Shown: positions 12,301 through 23,844 of the stretch, piece by piece | Position numbering within the stretch: the stretch's first letter is position 1 | Layout of the letters: each line of letters begins with the position of its first letter | Assembly (NCBI RefSeq): GCF_005239225.2 | Contig: NC_133286.1 | Span: forward strand, 20,908,572 to 20,972,571 | Source of the DNA: Populus alba | Taxonomy: Eukaryota; Streptophyta; Magnoliopsida; Malpighiales; Salicaceae | Direction: 5' to 3' | DNA: 64,000 bases | The notes under the pieces: generated by a model | Databases searched by the model: none | The model's input: only the letters and a program-made list of their open reading frames with translations | What the model was told of the DNA's origin: nothing | Made by a program: the position numbers and the translations under genes

Positions 12301-14968
12301 GCTTTCTTGGTTTTAGAGTTTATCATGGAATAGTGCTCCTTGAGAACACTAATGAAAAATGACACATTTTGCTCCTCCCCCCCTGAAGTTCCTTTGGTGT
12401 GAAATCCCGGTACATGAGTTAAGGAACAGCTGTCATCCCAAGCTTCTTCAGCATCTCTACAACTCTGACGTTCAGGGTTTGTATTCATGCTACAAAACCA
12501 TGCAGCATCAGTATCTGCTACACTGCTTGTAAGCTTCCTCCACTTTCTGCATGCCTCGCATTGAACCCAAGTCTCATTAAAATCCCTAAAATTTCCAGTA
12601 ATCAAATTCAACCTGCGTGCTCTATCATGCCGTTGTTCCTCTGAGACATATATAGGGGCATTAGAACGATGCTTCCTCCTTTTCTTGTTACTAAAAACAG
12701 GTGTTTCATCATAATCATGGAGAAGATTTCTCTTCACGCGACTCAATTGAATTACACGTGCTGTTTGATCTGAAGATGGAGCTGGTGACAATTCCATTCC
12801 ATTAACTGGACAAGAATTGCTAAACCCCTCAATCTGTTGACCTGGATCATTCATCAGAGTGGATTTATCCAAAGATAATTGTCCCCTGCGTGCACTCTGG
12901 TTCATTACCCTTTTTGCCAGGGGTGTGTTATTAGGAGTGAAGTTTCTGCCATCAACCTCGTAATAGCCACATCTCTGTTCTCCATTATGTGCACACCAGG
13001 TTATTTGAACTCCATCTGGTGGGTCAGCTACTGTTCCTCTTGTCTTCAGAATAAGAGATAGAGCAGTGATAGTCTTTCCTAAGCCAGGTTCGTCACAGAA
13101 CATTCCCCCATGAAAGTCTCTTACAGTTGGAGCTACTCCAGTAATTATTTCACCAGAAACAGTACTTACATGAAATGTAAACCCATCTTCTGTGGATAAA
13201 TTAGTGTACAGAGGATGTGGCAAGACTTGAGCATTCCGCTCGCGCTGTAACATCCACTCAACTGCTGCCTGCTGATGAGGAAATAATTTAAGTTTCATAC
13301 ATGGCATAATTGAAACAGCCAGGGATCTCAAATGGTGACAGGTTGCAGCAACCCTGACAAGGTCCTTCGGACCAAGTGCAGAAAGAATGCTCATCAAGAT
13401 ATCACCAGTTAAATCCCAAATACCAGATTCCAAAGAGTTATCCGCTGGTTTTACTCTTGAAGAGTAATACTGTTCCTTATTTTCCATGCCGGGTAAACCC
13501 TTAAAAATTTCATGAAGTTCAAAACGCTTTTTGCTTGAAGAATCAGGTACATCACAATGCATATTGCATCCAAGAACATGACAACCAGAAAGATTCCAAA
13601 TGCTCCTATGATCTCCAAGAGCATTTTTAAAATACTCTCCTCCATCAACAAGCATGGACCTCCTCTTCTCCCAATCACAACTGCAAACTTCAACCATGTT
13701 ACCAACATAGATAGCTAATGAAAAATCAAGAAAGCACTAAATTAAAACATTGCAATTTAACCAAACATATAGTAGTTCAACTCCACAACAAGATTCAAGA
13801 AAAGAGAACATGCGTTGCTAAAGGGCAACTAAACTATCAAGAACGTAATATATATATATATATATAGTGTCCAGATTCTAAAGCTAAAAATGTCAAACTA
13901 CGTTAGATCCTATGCATCCTCGAACCAAAAGTCTAAAACCAAGCAACTAGAGAGATTTTGTTACTTAACGACCATCAGTAATTTCACCAGTCCATCCACT
14001 ATAAGTACAAAAGGAAAAAAAAAAAAAAACCCTCCAGGTTAGCCGCATATTGCTACTTGAACACAAAATTAAACTATCTATACTCAGAAAAACCAATCTA
14101 AACTAAATTGTGAAACGCCTTCAACAGTTCGCTAAATAGTGAACAGACAAGTGCAACAAAACTAGAGAAAAAATCCAGAAAAAAAAAAAAAAAGGAAAAG
14201 GAAAACCCACATTGTAAAATAAATTCAAAATTGAGTGAAAAAACATTACTCCTTTCGTAAAGCTAGGAGCTTTATCCATCTCATTTACTTAAACACACAC
14301 ATGGAAGAAGACCAAATCATACATTACAGCTAAAATTAGCTAAAAATAAAACAAACCCACGTTATAATAAACGAAACCCAGAAAATAAAACCCAAAAACA
14401 CAAACCTCAGGTGCCGAAAAAGAGATCCAGCAATTGGCCCAGACTTGGGAAACTGCCAACCGGACCAAACCGAAACCGGCAAATAAACATCAACAAGCAC
14501 CACCACTCTCACTTCAACAACCTCACCCTCACTCTCAGCAACATGCAACACACGCGCCAAGATCTTAACACACTTGTGCATTACAAGCGCGCGAATTTGA
14601 TGCACCACGCTCACACTACCATTCACCATCCCAATTACCCTCCTCCCTACTCTCTTCTTCTCCGCCACTGAATTACCGCTTTTCTTCAAACAACTCCCCC
14701 TCTTCGCCATTCTCTTCTTCTTCGTCATCTTCTTCCCAACCGCATTACTGTTCTCTTGAAGAGAAACCGCGCCGTTATGGCCGCAAGGATTGGAAAGCGG
14801 AGAGAGAACGACGTCGTTTAGGGATTTGAATATGATTTGTTGGTGGCTTCCGTCCGTGATGAGATGGCAATGAGAAAGGAAAGGGAGTGGGTGTGGTGAT
14901 GTGAGAACTGTACAGAGGTAACCGCAGAGTTTGTGGTATGGGTAAGGATCATCATCGTGATCACCCAT
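9331..14968 (-). CDS. F-box, CW-zinc finger, RING-containing SNF2-like helicase (At3g54460 type)
   Basis: Exons in transcript order: 14968-14406, 13680-11137, 11018-10805, 10711-10472, 10379-10320, 10243-10113, 9890-9776, 9477-9331 (TAA). They join into 1337 aa, close to the roughly 1380 aa of the Arabidopsis homologue as I recall it. Domains: novel N-terminus (exon 1); F-box near residues 270-310; Walker A DEPGLGKT about residue 384, inserted into a split SNF2_N domain; CW zinc finger about 560-607 (WVQCEACRKWRKL); DEGH box about 822 and LLTGTPTPN motif; C3HC4 RING at 1036-1070 between the helicase halves; helicase C domain ending in an SRAHRMG motif VI. This RAD5/RAD16-like layout, with the RING between the lobes, suggests an ATP-dependent chromatin or DNA translocase with E3 or SCF links. 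That function is inferred. The start is the ATG at 14968, since upstream in-frame codons are not ATG. Intron 3 (10712-10804) has a GC donor. Confidence 0.92.
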
Positions 14969-15349
14969 TGTCAAATTTAAATAAAATTAGGGCTTTTTGA
15001 TTTGGGGATTTTTATTTTGTAACGTGAAAACGTGGTTTTTATTAGGGAGGGAGGGAGGGAGAAGCGGAAAGCTAAGGAACTGGAGGCGGGTCTTGTTTGG
15101 GAGAAATTTTCCGTTGGTTTTGATGGTTTTTTTAGGTAAGGTGAGCGCGTAGCGGCGGGCGGTATTTTTAATTAAAAGTGGGAGGTCATTAATTAATATT
15201 TGTGCTAGCAGATGCATCTAATCCGTGTAGCTTTCGGAATATTTTGTTTTGCTCCTTGTAATTTAAAATTGATGGAAATTAATCCTAATAGAGAAATAGG
15301 CTTATTATCAGCCCCGGCTTCACAGGTGGACTGAGTAATTGTTTGTACG

Positions 15350-15535
15350 CATGTTATTTCTTAAAGTTTTTTTATTTGAATATTTATAAGATAATATTTT
15401 TTTATTTTTTAAATTTATAATATTAATATGTTAAAACAATTAAAAAATACATAAAAAATAAAATCTAAAACTGAAAATTTTCAAAAACTTTTAAAAATAC
15501 AGTTGAATCATGATACTAAACACCACCTTAATAGT
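15350..15535. repeat. AT-rich MITE-like element, copy 1
   Basis: The stretch ends in TACTAAACACCACC, whose reverse complement begins GGTGGTGTTTAGTA. The interior has the pattern seen at several other places in this window: T-runs, a TATATTAAAAT-like block, a block resembling ATATCAACACATCAAAAT, then A-runs. Edges are approximate and no target-site duplication was fixed. Confidence 0.45.
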
Positions 15536-17969
15536 ATGAAATTTGATGAAAATAAAGTGTAATTTTTTACTTAAAAAATTAATTAAGTTAAACAATGATA
15601 ATGCAACAAGTTAGCTTATGATGAAATTAACTCTCCCTAGTCAATTCCAATAATTCTTTTTATTCAAAATCACGCTGTTTTATTTTGATATTTTTTTTCC
15701 AACCATATTATTTTAGAATTAATTTAACCAATACACACTGACTTTGTTGGTATAATAACTATGAAAAAAATATTTATTTACCATCTTTTTATGCTTATTT
15801 TTATTTACTATTTAAGTGACCTCGTAAGAGTTTTATTGTCTTTTAAAACCTCCAAGAGTAGATTTTTCACATTTTAATTATTCAATTAAAAAAATCATTT
15901 TTTTAAATTATTTTTATTTAAAAATATATTAAAATAATATTAACCTGAATAATCTTATCGATTGAAAAATTTTTCCCGAGTCTCAGGCCTGTAAACCTTA
16001 TCAACTACAGTTAAAAAAATCCGCAAAATTCTAAACATTTATCAGCCAACTGGAAGCAAATCCACCAACAATATAATAATAAAAGAGCAATTTCCAGATA
16101 AATGAGAAATTATTAATTCATACACTTTAATATAATTTAAAAACAAGAGGCGCTCGTAGGTTTTGATGTGTTCCTACTTCCTACAAGTGCGTGTACATAG
16201 AAGATACTGGATGGAAAATATTAAAACATGAGAAGATGAAAGGACAAAGGTCGGCACTTAGCTTTCGTCATTAGGGGCCAGATTGAGTTTTTTTTTTAAA
16301 TTATAGGCTTAATACTGGGAAATTTTAATCTACAGGGTATGAAAACGAAACCGGATTAAAATACTGTTTATGATAAAGTTATTTATTATAAAAAAAGCTG
16401 GTATGGTAATTAAAGAAATATATTTACTTTTTCAATCTTTTAGATTTAAATGTTAAGACTAGTACTTGTGAATATTTATTAAATTTTTCTGAATGCACAA
16501 AACACGTGAAAAAATATGTGATTTTAATTATTTTTATTTAAAAAAAAAACTTGATTTTTTTTATTTTAGGACAAGCCAATTCAAAATAAATTTAAAGTTA
16601 AAATTAATTTGTATTTAATCTCCCGAATTTCATATGAAGGTCTCCTATTATTTTATTTTTTTTAACATGGTGCATTTTGTATTTAAAGTTAGAATCATTA
16701 TAGTAAAAACTAAAATAGCTAGAGGTTTTCTGTAGTGATTCTCTCTAGTTATTGCTATTCATTCTCTCACGTTTTAATATAAATTCTAGTAGTGAATTTT
16801 TTTTAAAAAATTATTTTTAATTCCTGAACTTTTCTCTTGCTCAGTTGAGCTATTTTGAATCCAGAGTAGAGTTCAATTACATATTTTTTTTAGACACGAG
16901 GGTTTGAGTTAAAAAAAAATGACTAAAGTGAAAAACACAAATAAAATAAATGGTTACTTTGCTTCTTTTTTTTTAAAGTTCATTTTAGTCCTTTTTTAAT
17001 TTAAACTATTAAGTAACCAGTCTCTATGATTTTAAACAACATGTTTTGATACAAAGATTCATTTTCTTCTCTCTCTTTTTTTAAAGTTTTTTCTTGGGAG
17101 GATGGGAGAGAAAAGTTTGCTAAAAAGAAGCTTAAAGAGAGAAAATTGGAGATCATTCTTTCTTGACCTAAAGGCAAGGAATTCTTTAGAAAGAAATGAA
17201 TCGTTTTCACATGACGAACTAGCTCCATCTCATTGTAGCATAATTACTCGAATGAGCAATTGGGTCCCTACATATCATTTGCTTCTCTCGTCCCATTGCA
17301 TGAATAATGTCTAAACAATGGCTAGTGATCTATAGCGTGCAAACCTTGCTATTAGAAACAACAAAAGAATAATTCCTTGCATTTTTATGAACAATAGAAA
17401 TCAGTACCCTCTTATTAACAACATTTTCATTTTATTTTGCCATCGAGTCTTACATGATGTGAATAATATAGTCATAAGCTCTTCCTTTTCCTTTGTCTTT
17501 GTCAAATCTTTTGCTATAATCTTTCATGTTCCAGATCAACTGCAAAACATGGGGGCTTGGAATCTTCTTTGGAACCACGAAGTCCTTTAAGATAAGGAAG
17601 GAAAATTGTTCTGAACAAGGCTAACCTGGAAAGTAGGGGGTGAGCAAGCTCGCATTTTCCTGAGTTATCTGCTCAACATCTCCTGTCATTTCTTCTTCGT
17701 TTTGACATATATGGGTTGGGTGGTTTCAGGGCTATGATATGTGGGTTGAAGTTTGTGAACAGTGAGTGCTGCAGTACGCGGTTGCAGGGGATCATCAAGG
17801 GGGCTGCGTGAATTTTATCATGTTGCAGGTGGCAGTTGATTTGGCTCAAGCTCGAGCTTTGTTGCATCTTTTGGAGTTTGCAAAGTATTCGAGGTTCTGC
17901 TGGATTGTTTAGAAGGAATGATTGCTTAGGCATTGTCCAAGAATTCTGGAGCGGCAAAAGATATAAAAA

Positions 17970-18250
17970 AATAATATAAATTATATTTAGGAATCTTATC
18001 TAATAGTTTAAGTTATTGGGTTGAAATGGTTCTTTGACACGGTATTAGAGCCTTGATAACCAAACGGTCATAGGTTCAAATCTCATCATCCTTATTTATT
18101 TAATAAAAAAATTAAGCATAAGAAAATATAAGCCTATGTAAGTTTCAAGTCCAAAAAGTTTTTATTTGAAGGGATGTGTTAATAATATAAATCATATATT
18201 AAAATCTTATTTAATAGCTTAAGCTATTAGATTAAAATAATTTTGTAACA
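17970..18250 (+). mobile_element. TRIM-like miniature LTR retrotransposon
   Basis: Two direct repeats of about 67-76 bp (roughly 17970-18039 and 18175-18250) share the block CTTATYTAATAGYTTAAGYTATTRG and both end in ACA. The right copy starts TGTGTT and ends CA, as an LTR should. Directly after the left copy is CGGTATTAGAGCC (18040-18052), a close match to the plant initiator-Met primer-binding site TGGTATCAGAGC. A purine-rich tract (TTTGAAGGGA) directly precedes the right copy. The interior is about 120 bp and noncoding, so the element would depend on others for movement. The left LTR has lost or diverged at its outer edge. Confidence 0.75.
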
Positions 18251-18454
18251 TAAAAAAACCACTAGTATTTACTTGGACAACGCTACCAAGGGACATTGCT
18301 AGGATTTTATCAGCAGACAGACAATTTTGATTCTTTTTATAGGTAGAAGAGAAGGCAAAAAGGCAGCACACATTGCTAAACTCATTCCTAGCTCTATGTA
18401 TCGAAATTGTTCTGCTGGATGACCTTGATGCACATATTATATTTGAGGCCATTT

Positions 18455-18655
18455 TTTACTGTATTTAAAAAGTATTTTTGAAAAAATTTAAAATTTTTTT
18501 TTGTTTTAAATTAATATATTTTGTGATGTTTTAAAATTATTTTGATATACTCATCTTAAAAAATAATATTTTTTTAAAAAATTATTAATATATTTTTTAA
18601 AATAAAATATATTTTAAAAATAATCACAATCATATTTCTATTCCCGTTCAAATGC
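18455..18655. repeat. AT-rich MITE-like element, copy 2
   Basis: Same composition and block order as the other AT-rich elements here: TATTTTTGAAAAA, TTTAAATTAATATATTTTG, a GATATACTCATCTTAAAA block, then TATTTTTTAAAATAAAA. Edges are approximate. Confidence 0.4.
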
Positions 18656-18879
18656 AATGATTAAGAGACCTACCGCATGCTTCAATTGTATGGGTTTATT
18701 AATGCTAGCTTCAGGCTGAGACACGAGCACTAGCTAGCTCCCCTTCTGAACAGGGCACACAGTAGTACAGGCTGCAGACCTTGAGAATGTTTTCTATCAG
18801 TATTAGGTTCTAGTTTTTCAATATGTTGTTGATGTGTTCCTGGGTTCCAACGTTTCAATCCTAGAAAAAGGTTGGTTTA

Positions 18880-19045
18880 GTAAGTGTTTGGTACGGTGTT
18901 TTCAAGTGTATTTATTTTAAAAGAGTATTAAACAGATATTTTTTAATGTTATATAATGATTTTAAAAATTAAAAAAATCATGTTAATATATTTTTAAAAG
19001 AAAAATAATTTTATAAAGTACCCTGTAATATTAAAAACATATTTT
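18880..19045. repeat. AT-rich MITE-like element, copy 3
   Basis: Begins with GTGTTTGGTACGGTGTTTTCAA, the typical outer end of this family, then shows the usual T-rich and A-rich halves. The right end (ACCCTGTAATATTAAAAACA) is degraded. Confidence 0.4.
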
Positions 19046-20040
19046 TTGATAAAATTATAATTATAAAAACTTAACTTGACAGGCCAACTTAGTAATTATC
19101 TATCCAAAGTTTGATCCTAATGTATTTTACTTTGAATTAGTTTTTTTTCAACCAAATTAATAGTGTTTTATTTTTATTTTTAAAAATCATAATTTAAACT
19201 TATCCATTAATCTGCGAGTTAGTGTGTGTTTGGTGCTGTAGCTATAGTTACATTTAAAAAAAAAAATTACTATTTATATATTTTTTGGTTATGGTATGAA
19301 TACAATTTGAAGTTTGTGAGACCCATTATAATTGGCGGTTAAATCGCAAGATTTACTTAAGCAACTTTAAGTTGCTTTGTTGCAAACTGTGTTACAACAC
19401 AATAACAAGAGATACGCAAGAAGAAGAGTAGAAATAGAGGAAAAGGGAAGTTAACAGTGAACAATGATTAGTGGGGAGCATTGGACCATTAGTTCTCCAC
19501 CAGCCTCTGTTATTTCCAATTTTTTTTTTTCAAATATTATTTTTATTTAAAAAATTAATGTTTATAATTTAATAGCACTGTATAATTATATTAGAAAAAA
19601 ATTATATGATGATGTAGTGTTTACGGAATTTAATCATAATTTCAATTTTATTCTTGATAATATTTTACTTAATGTTGTACGCTCATAAAACCATAAAAAC
19701 TATAATTTTTTATTGAATAGATTTCGTAAATGATAAAATTACATATAATTTAATAAAATAATAAAAAATAATTTTTATAAAATATTATTTATTTCATGAT
19801 CGTAGCCGTGAGTTTTACTTTCGCACCACAAATATTTTAATTTTTTTTAAAGCAACATTTTAAACTATAAAAAGAAATTAGAAATATTACTATTTATTTT
19901 TTAGTATTTGAGCCAGTAACGTGGGCCAACTTTAATCTTTGAGCCCAAACTATTTAACAATGCAAATCAACAACAACTAAACCCCTAAGCCATCACCATC
20001 ACCGCCGGCTCCAGCACTCTCTCATCAATCACGATTACAA

Positions 20041-21452
20041 ATGGCCAGGGACAGCTGCTTGGCTCGAGTCACCGCTGGCGTTGCCGTTGGAGGTGCTGTT
20101 GGCGGCGCAGTCGGTAAGTTCCTATAATATCTCTCATTCTCTCTCTCAAAAGAAAGAAAAACCCTGAACCCCAGTATTCTATTTAGGTACTAAAAGGATC
20201 AAGTTTGCTTTTCTTATGGGAATGGAATTTTTTCCTTTATCAAACTACTACTATTCTGTAATCTCTTTTTTTTTTTTAACAAATTAATGATGGGTTTTTG
20301 ATGATTGCTTGTGTTCTATGTGTAGGTGCTGTTTATGGGACTTATGAGGCTATTAGGAACAGGGTAATCTCTCCTTCCCACTGTAGTATTTTCCTTCAAG
20401 GGTTTCTTTGATTTTCTTTGTTTTTCTCCTATATTCAAATCAGACATCTTGAGTATTTGATAGCTTTTGTTACAGAAAAAGGTCATTACTTTGTTGTCAT
20501 TGCGTCAAAGTTAGGCTATTTAGGAAGAGAATTTGGTATTCCATTTTTGTCATTGCAAATCCTAGACTTTTTACCGACACAACTAGCAAGAGATGTGGAA
20601 TTTACTTCAGGAGTTCATATAGATGTATAGTTGTACAATTGTAAGACAGAACATCGAGGATGTTTGGTGGAAATGGCATGTATGGTATACATATGTTGTT
20701 TGGTGTCGTCTATTAATCTAGTAGCTTTGTATTTTCCAAGAGGAACGAATGTTTCCAGCAGTTTAATTTGTCAAGTCATACCTCCTTCTCCTTTCATTCA
20801 AGTGTTGCTAGTAGATACAAGCCTTGAGAAGTTCTCAGTAGCTCATGTAATGCAATATTTGTGTACTTTGGTTTTTCTGCTGTTAATCCTTGTTGCCTTT
20901 GCAATCCAACGGGGCTCTCAAGCATGGGAGGCTTAGCTTTTTGTTAGTGCAGAGTCTTGCTTGTCAGGAGAGAATTTTCCTTGCAACAAATAGACAACCT
21001 TGAGTTCACTAGGTTATTTAGAACCCGTTCGCTATATCCTTGAAATACACAAGGGGGTGCTTCTTGAATTCAAAAGAAACCAGGGCTCTTAGAAATTGTC
21101 ATGAACAGAAAAATTTCAGCACTCAAGCTGCAGAGTCTACTAGGCTCTCAAAACTAAGTTAGCTCTCCGTCGTTTTCCTATCTATCCCTCTATTGATTCT
21201 TTATAACCTTTATCGTTCATCTTTGATTGAAGTCCTCTGTGCAGGTGAAGGATAGACACATAATAACTTTTTCACTGTGCTGCTAGTTGGGTGACTGATA
21301 TCCCTGATGGTTCTAACTTTTGCTTTTTGAACATACAGGTTCCTGGACTTTTGAAAGTAAGGTATATTGGGCAAACCACGGTTGGAAGTGCTGCAATTTT
21401 TGGTCTCTTCCTGGGTGCTGGGAGCTTGATTCATTGTGGAAAGTCTTACTGA
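20041..21452 (+). CDS. ROMO1/Mgr2-like mitochondrial inner-membrane protein
   Basis: Three exons, 20041-20113, 20326-20363 and 21339-21452 (TGA), join in phase into 74 aa. The protein starts MARDSCLARVTAGVAVGGAV and has two short hydrophobic Gly/Ala segments with GxxxG-like spacing (about residues 11-30 and 50-68), separated by a basic YGTYEAIRNR...KVRYIGQ segment. This is the ROMO1/Mgr2 pattern: a 70-110 aa inner-membrane subunit associated with the TIM23 translocase, which gates lateral sorting in yeast and affects ROS in animals. The second exon is only 38 nt and the first two exons together encode just 37 residues, so automated annotation could miss the gene. The length and both membrane segments are complete. 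Confidence 0.9.
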
Positions 21453-22099
21453 CTTACCATCCATTTTGTAACCATAAGATTGATTTCAACTAGAGAGATT
21501 TTGTATTCAAAGCCAAATATTTTTTTGGTAGCAAATCTCAAACCATATAAAATCAAGCATCAATTATGTCTCTGTTTATGTTTGTGGTTGGGACTTCTAC
21601 CATCCAAAACTGAATTGCGAACTGTTAGAGGCCTCAAGGCTGGCTTTATATTACAAAGTACTGATCAATTTCATGAATTTGTACCTGACGTAATACATCA
21701 TTAATCTTAAGTCTGCCTTCTAGACAAATTTAATCGCTGCTAATTTGTTGTTAATCGCACTTAAATGTTCTAATAGTTAACTGTGCTTCTACTCTGTTTG
21801 TATTAAATTATTTTCAGTTACTAAAAGCTTGGAAGTAGGATGGCAATGGTTGCTCATGAGTTGTATTCTTTTTATACAAGTATAGGATTTTATTTTATCC
21901 ACTATCCATTAGAGAAGGTAGATTAAAAATAGCTCACTTATCGTTTTCAACCAGGTTTAGGTTAGATTTTCATTCCTATTACTTCAAGATCCACGAAAAT
22001 ATTTATTAGAATTTTAAGAAGAGCACCAAGACTAACAGCATTTTTATCTTTACCTGTCAGCTTCAAACCATTTGCAAGGAATGAGTCGAGTGATTTAGA

Positions 22100-22310
22100 G
22101 GCTGTTTGGCATTGCGGTCCAAACGGTTTTTTGCAAAATTAAAATTTTTTTTTTTTTGCTAAAATTGAGTGCGGTTTGTACTTTCTAGATCATTTTGATG
22201 TGCTGATATCAAAAATGATTTTTAAAAAATAAAAAAAATTATTGGCATGCTTTTCGACATGAAAAGCTATTTGAAAAGCAACCACTACCACATTTCCTAA
22301 TATCCTCTTA
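22100..22310. repeat. MITE-like element with GTTTGGCA...CCACTACCAC ends
   Basis: The left end reads GGCTGTTTGGCATTGCGGT; the reverse complement of the right end reads GGAAATGTGGTAGTGG. The interior holds GTGCTGATATCAAAAATGAT and GCATGCTTTTCGACATGAAA blocks, which match a dispersed Salicaceae repeat as I remember it. Noncoding. Confidence 0.5.
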
Positions 22311-22388
22311 GGCCTAGCCCACTTGATAATTCCTTTCGCACGTTAGCCAAGATTGCTGCATTATTTATATGGTGATTGCTAGCAGTAA

Positions 22389-23844
22389 GAGGGGCGGAAG
22401 CAGGGGGGCAAGCAGGGGCCCGGGGCCCGGGCCCCCCGCTATACATTATAATTTTTTTTAATTACTGGGTAATTAAACTGCTTCGAAGAATATAAATGAG
22501 TTGAGAAGCAGTTTTCTCGGCTCAAGTTCAAATGCAGGACCACTTTTTATTTTAGAATTCAAGATAGATGTGGATGTTGCACTGCATTACATTACATTAT
22601 ATATATAATTATGCATCATCCACGTTGAAATCAACTATGAGATCACCCGCTTTCCTTGTCCCTCATAGTTTCAAGTCCCTGATCCTCCTTAGTAGTGGAA
22701 TTTACCTGCTTCGTACCAGATGACCATATTTTTTTTATATATTTTTTTAATAAAGAGGTGAGCCTTAAATTAAGTGTGATTTACTTTTGAATTTACTCTT
22801 GATCTAGGTGAGAAAGAAAAAAAATATAAAGATATTACTTTGTGAAATAAAAAATAAAACCACAAATTTATCATAATATAAATCTTGCAGTTGATTAAAA
22901 AAAAAAATAAAAAACAAAATCATGAGCAAAATTATTTTATAAAAAAATTTAAAGCAGAGCCACCAATTAATTTATCTTTCATTAACAAAACAAGGTAACT
23001 TCAATTTAAAATCTAATTTTGTTTTATTTTGAGATATTTGTAATAATTTGATGAGGTATTTTTATAATCATTTTTGCTTTTTTTTTTTCTTCTTAAATCT
23101 GAATTTTTTTTTGAATTTCTTGTTATAGTGATTTTTTTTCTAATTAATTAGATATATTTTATTGGTTTGTTTTGATTACTAATTTTTTTTTTATATTTTG
23201 TTTTAGCAGAGCCACCAAAATTATCATTTTTTTTTACGATATATGTTTTGATTTTAGTTGAACCATGAACAAAATAAGAAGAATTAAAAAAAAAAAAAAA
23301 TTGATAACTCACAGCCTACTGAACAAGCTTTTTTAGTGATAAAGATTGTTAAAAGAAGACTTTGCAATCGGATGGAGGATGATTTTTTTGTAAATTATTT
23401 AATTGTTTATATAGAAAAAAAAAAAAAAAAATATAATCGATGATTTTTATTTTATGAAAAACGATGAGCATAATTAAAATAAATATATAAGAATCATTCT
23501 TTATTATTTTTTTGATTTATTTCATAAGTTTATAAAAAACAAATAAAATAATGCTTCGCTTTAACTAGTATTTCTTATATATTTTGTATGTTTATATTTG
23601 ATAGGTATAAAATAAAAATAGGTTAAACATTAAAAAACTGAAGATGAAATTAATTTCATTGCTTTGACTCAATTTGATATTGCTTCAAACATTTTATCTT
23701 TTACAAAAATCATTATATGTTTTATAATAAGTTATTTGAATAAAACTAAATTATACAAGTTTTGTTTTACAACTCATATAAAATAAATATTATATCTTGT
23801 TATATTAATTTTGACCCCCAAACAAATAATTATAGCTACGCCCT
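22389..23844. mobile_element. Probable non-autonomous hAT-type DNA transposon
   Basis: GCAGTAA occurs directly outside both ends (22382-22388 and 23845-23851), a 7-of-8 bp match to an 8-bp hAT target-site duplication. The left end reads AGGGGCGGAAGC and the reverse complement of the right end reads AGGGCGTAGC, giving a short imperfect terminal inverted repeat like the AGGGGCGGAGC ends of plant hAT elements. Inside the left end is a GC-rich island (22395-22440) with a GGGCCCGGGCCC palindrome, unlike the surrounding AT-rich DNA. The about 1.4 kb interior is AT-rich and has no transposase frame. Confidence 0.6.

Larger units (their letters stand above)
14969..20040. other. AT-rich intergenic region with repeat remnants
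   Basis: About 5 kb with no recognisable gene. It contains the helicase promoter at its left edge, at least three AT-rich inverted-repeat elements (near 15350-15535, 18455-18655 and 18880-19045) and the TRIM-like element at 17970-18250. The short open frames lack similarity I recognise and look like chance frames. Confidence 0.6.

Noticed and set aside
18040..18080. Possible tRNA gene or tRNA-derived SINE because of GGTTCAAATCTC
   Set aside because: No tRNA fold or proper A box is visible, and the flanking direct repeats and primer-binding site fit a TRIM element better.
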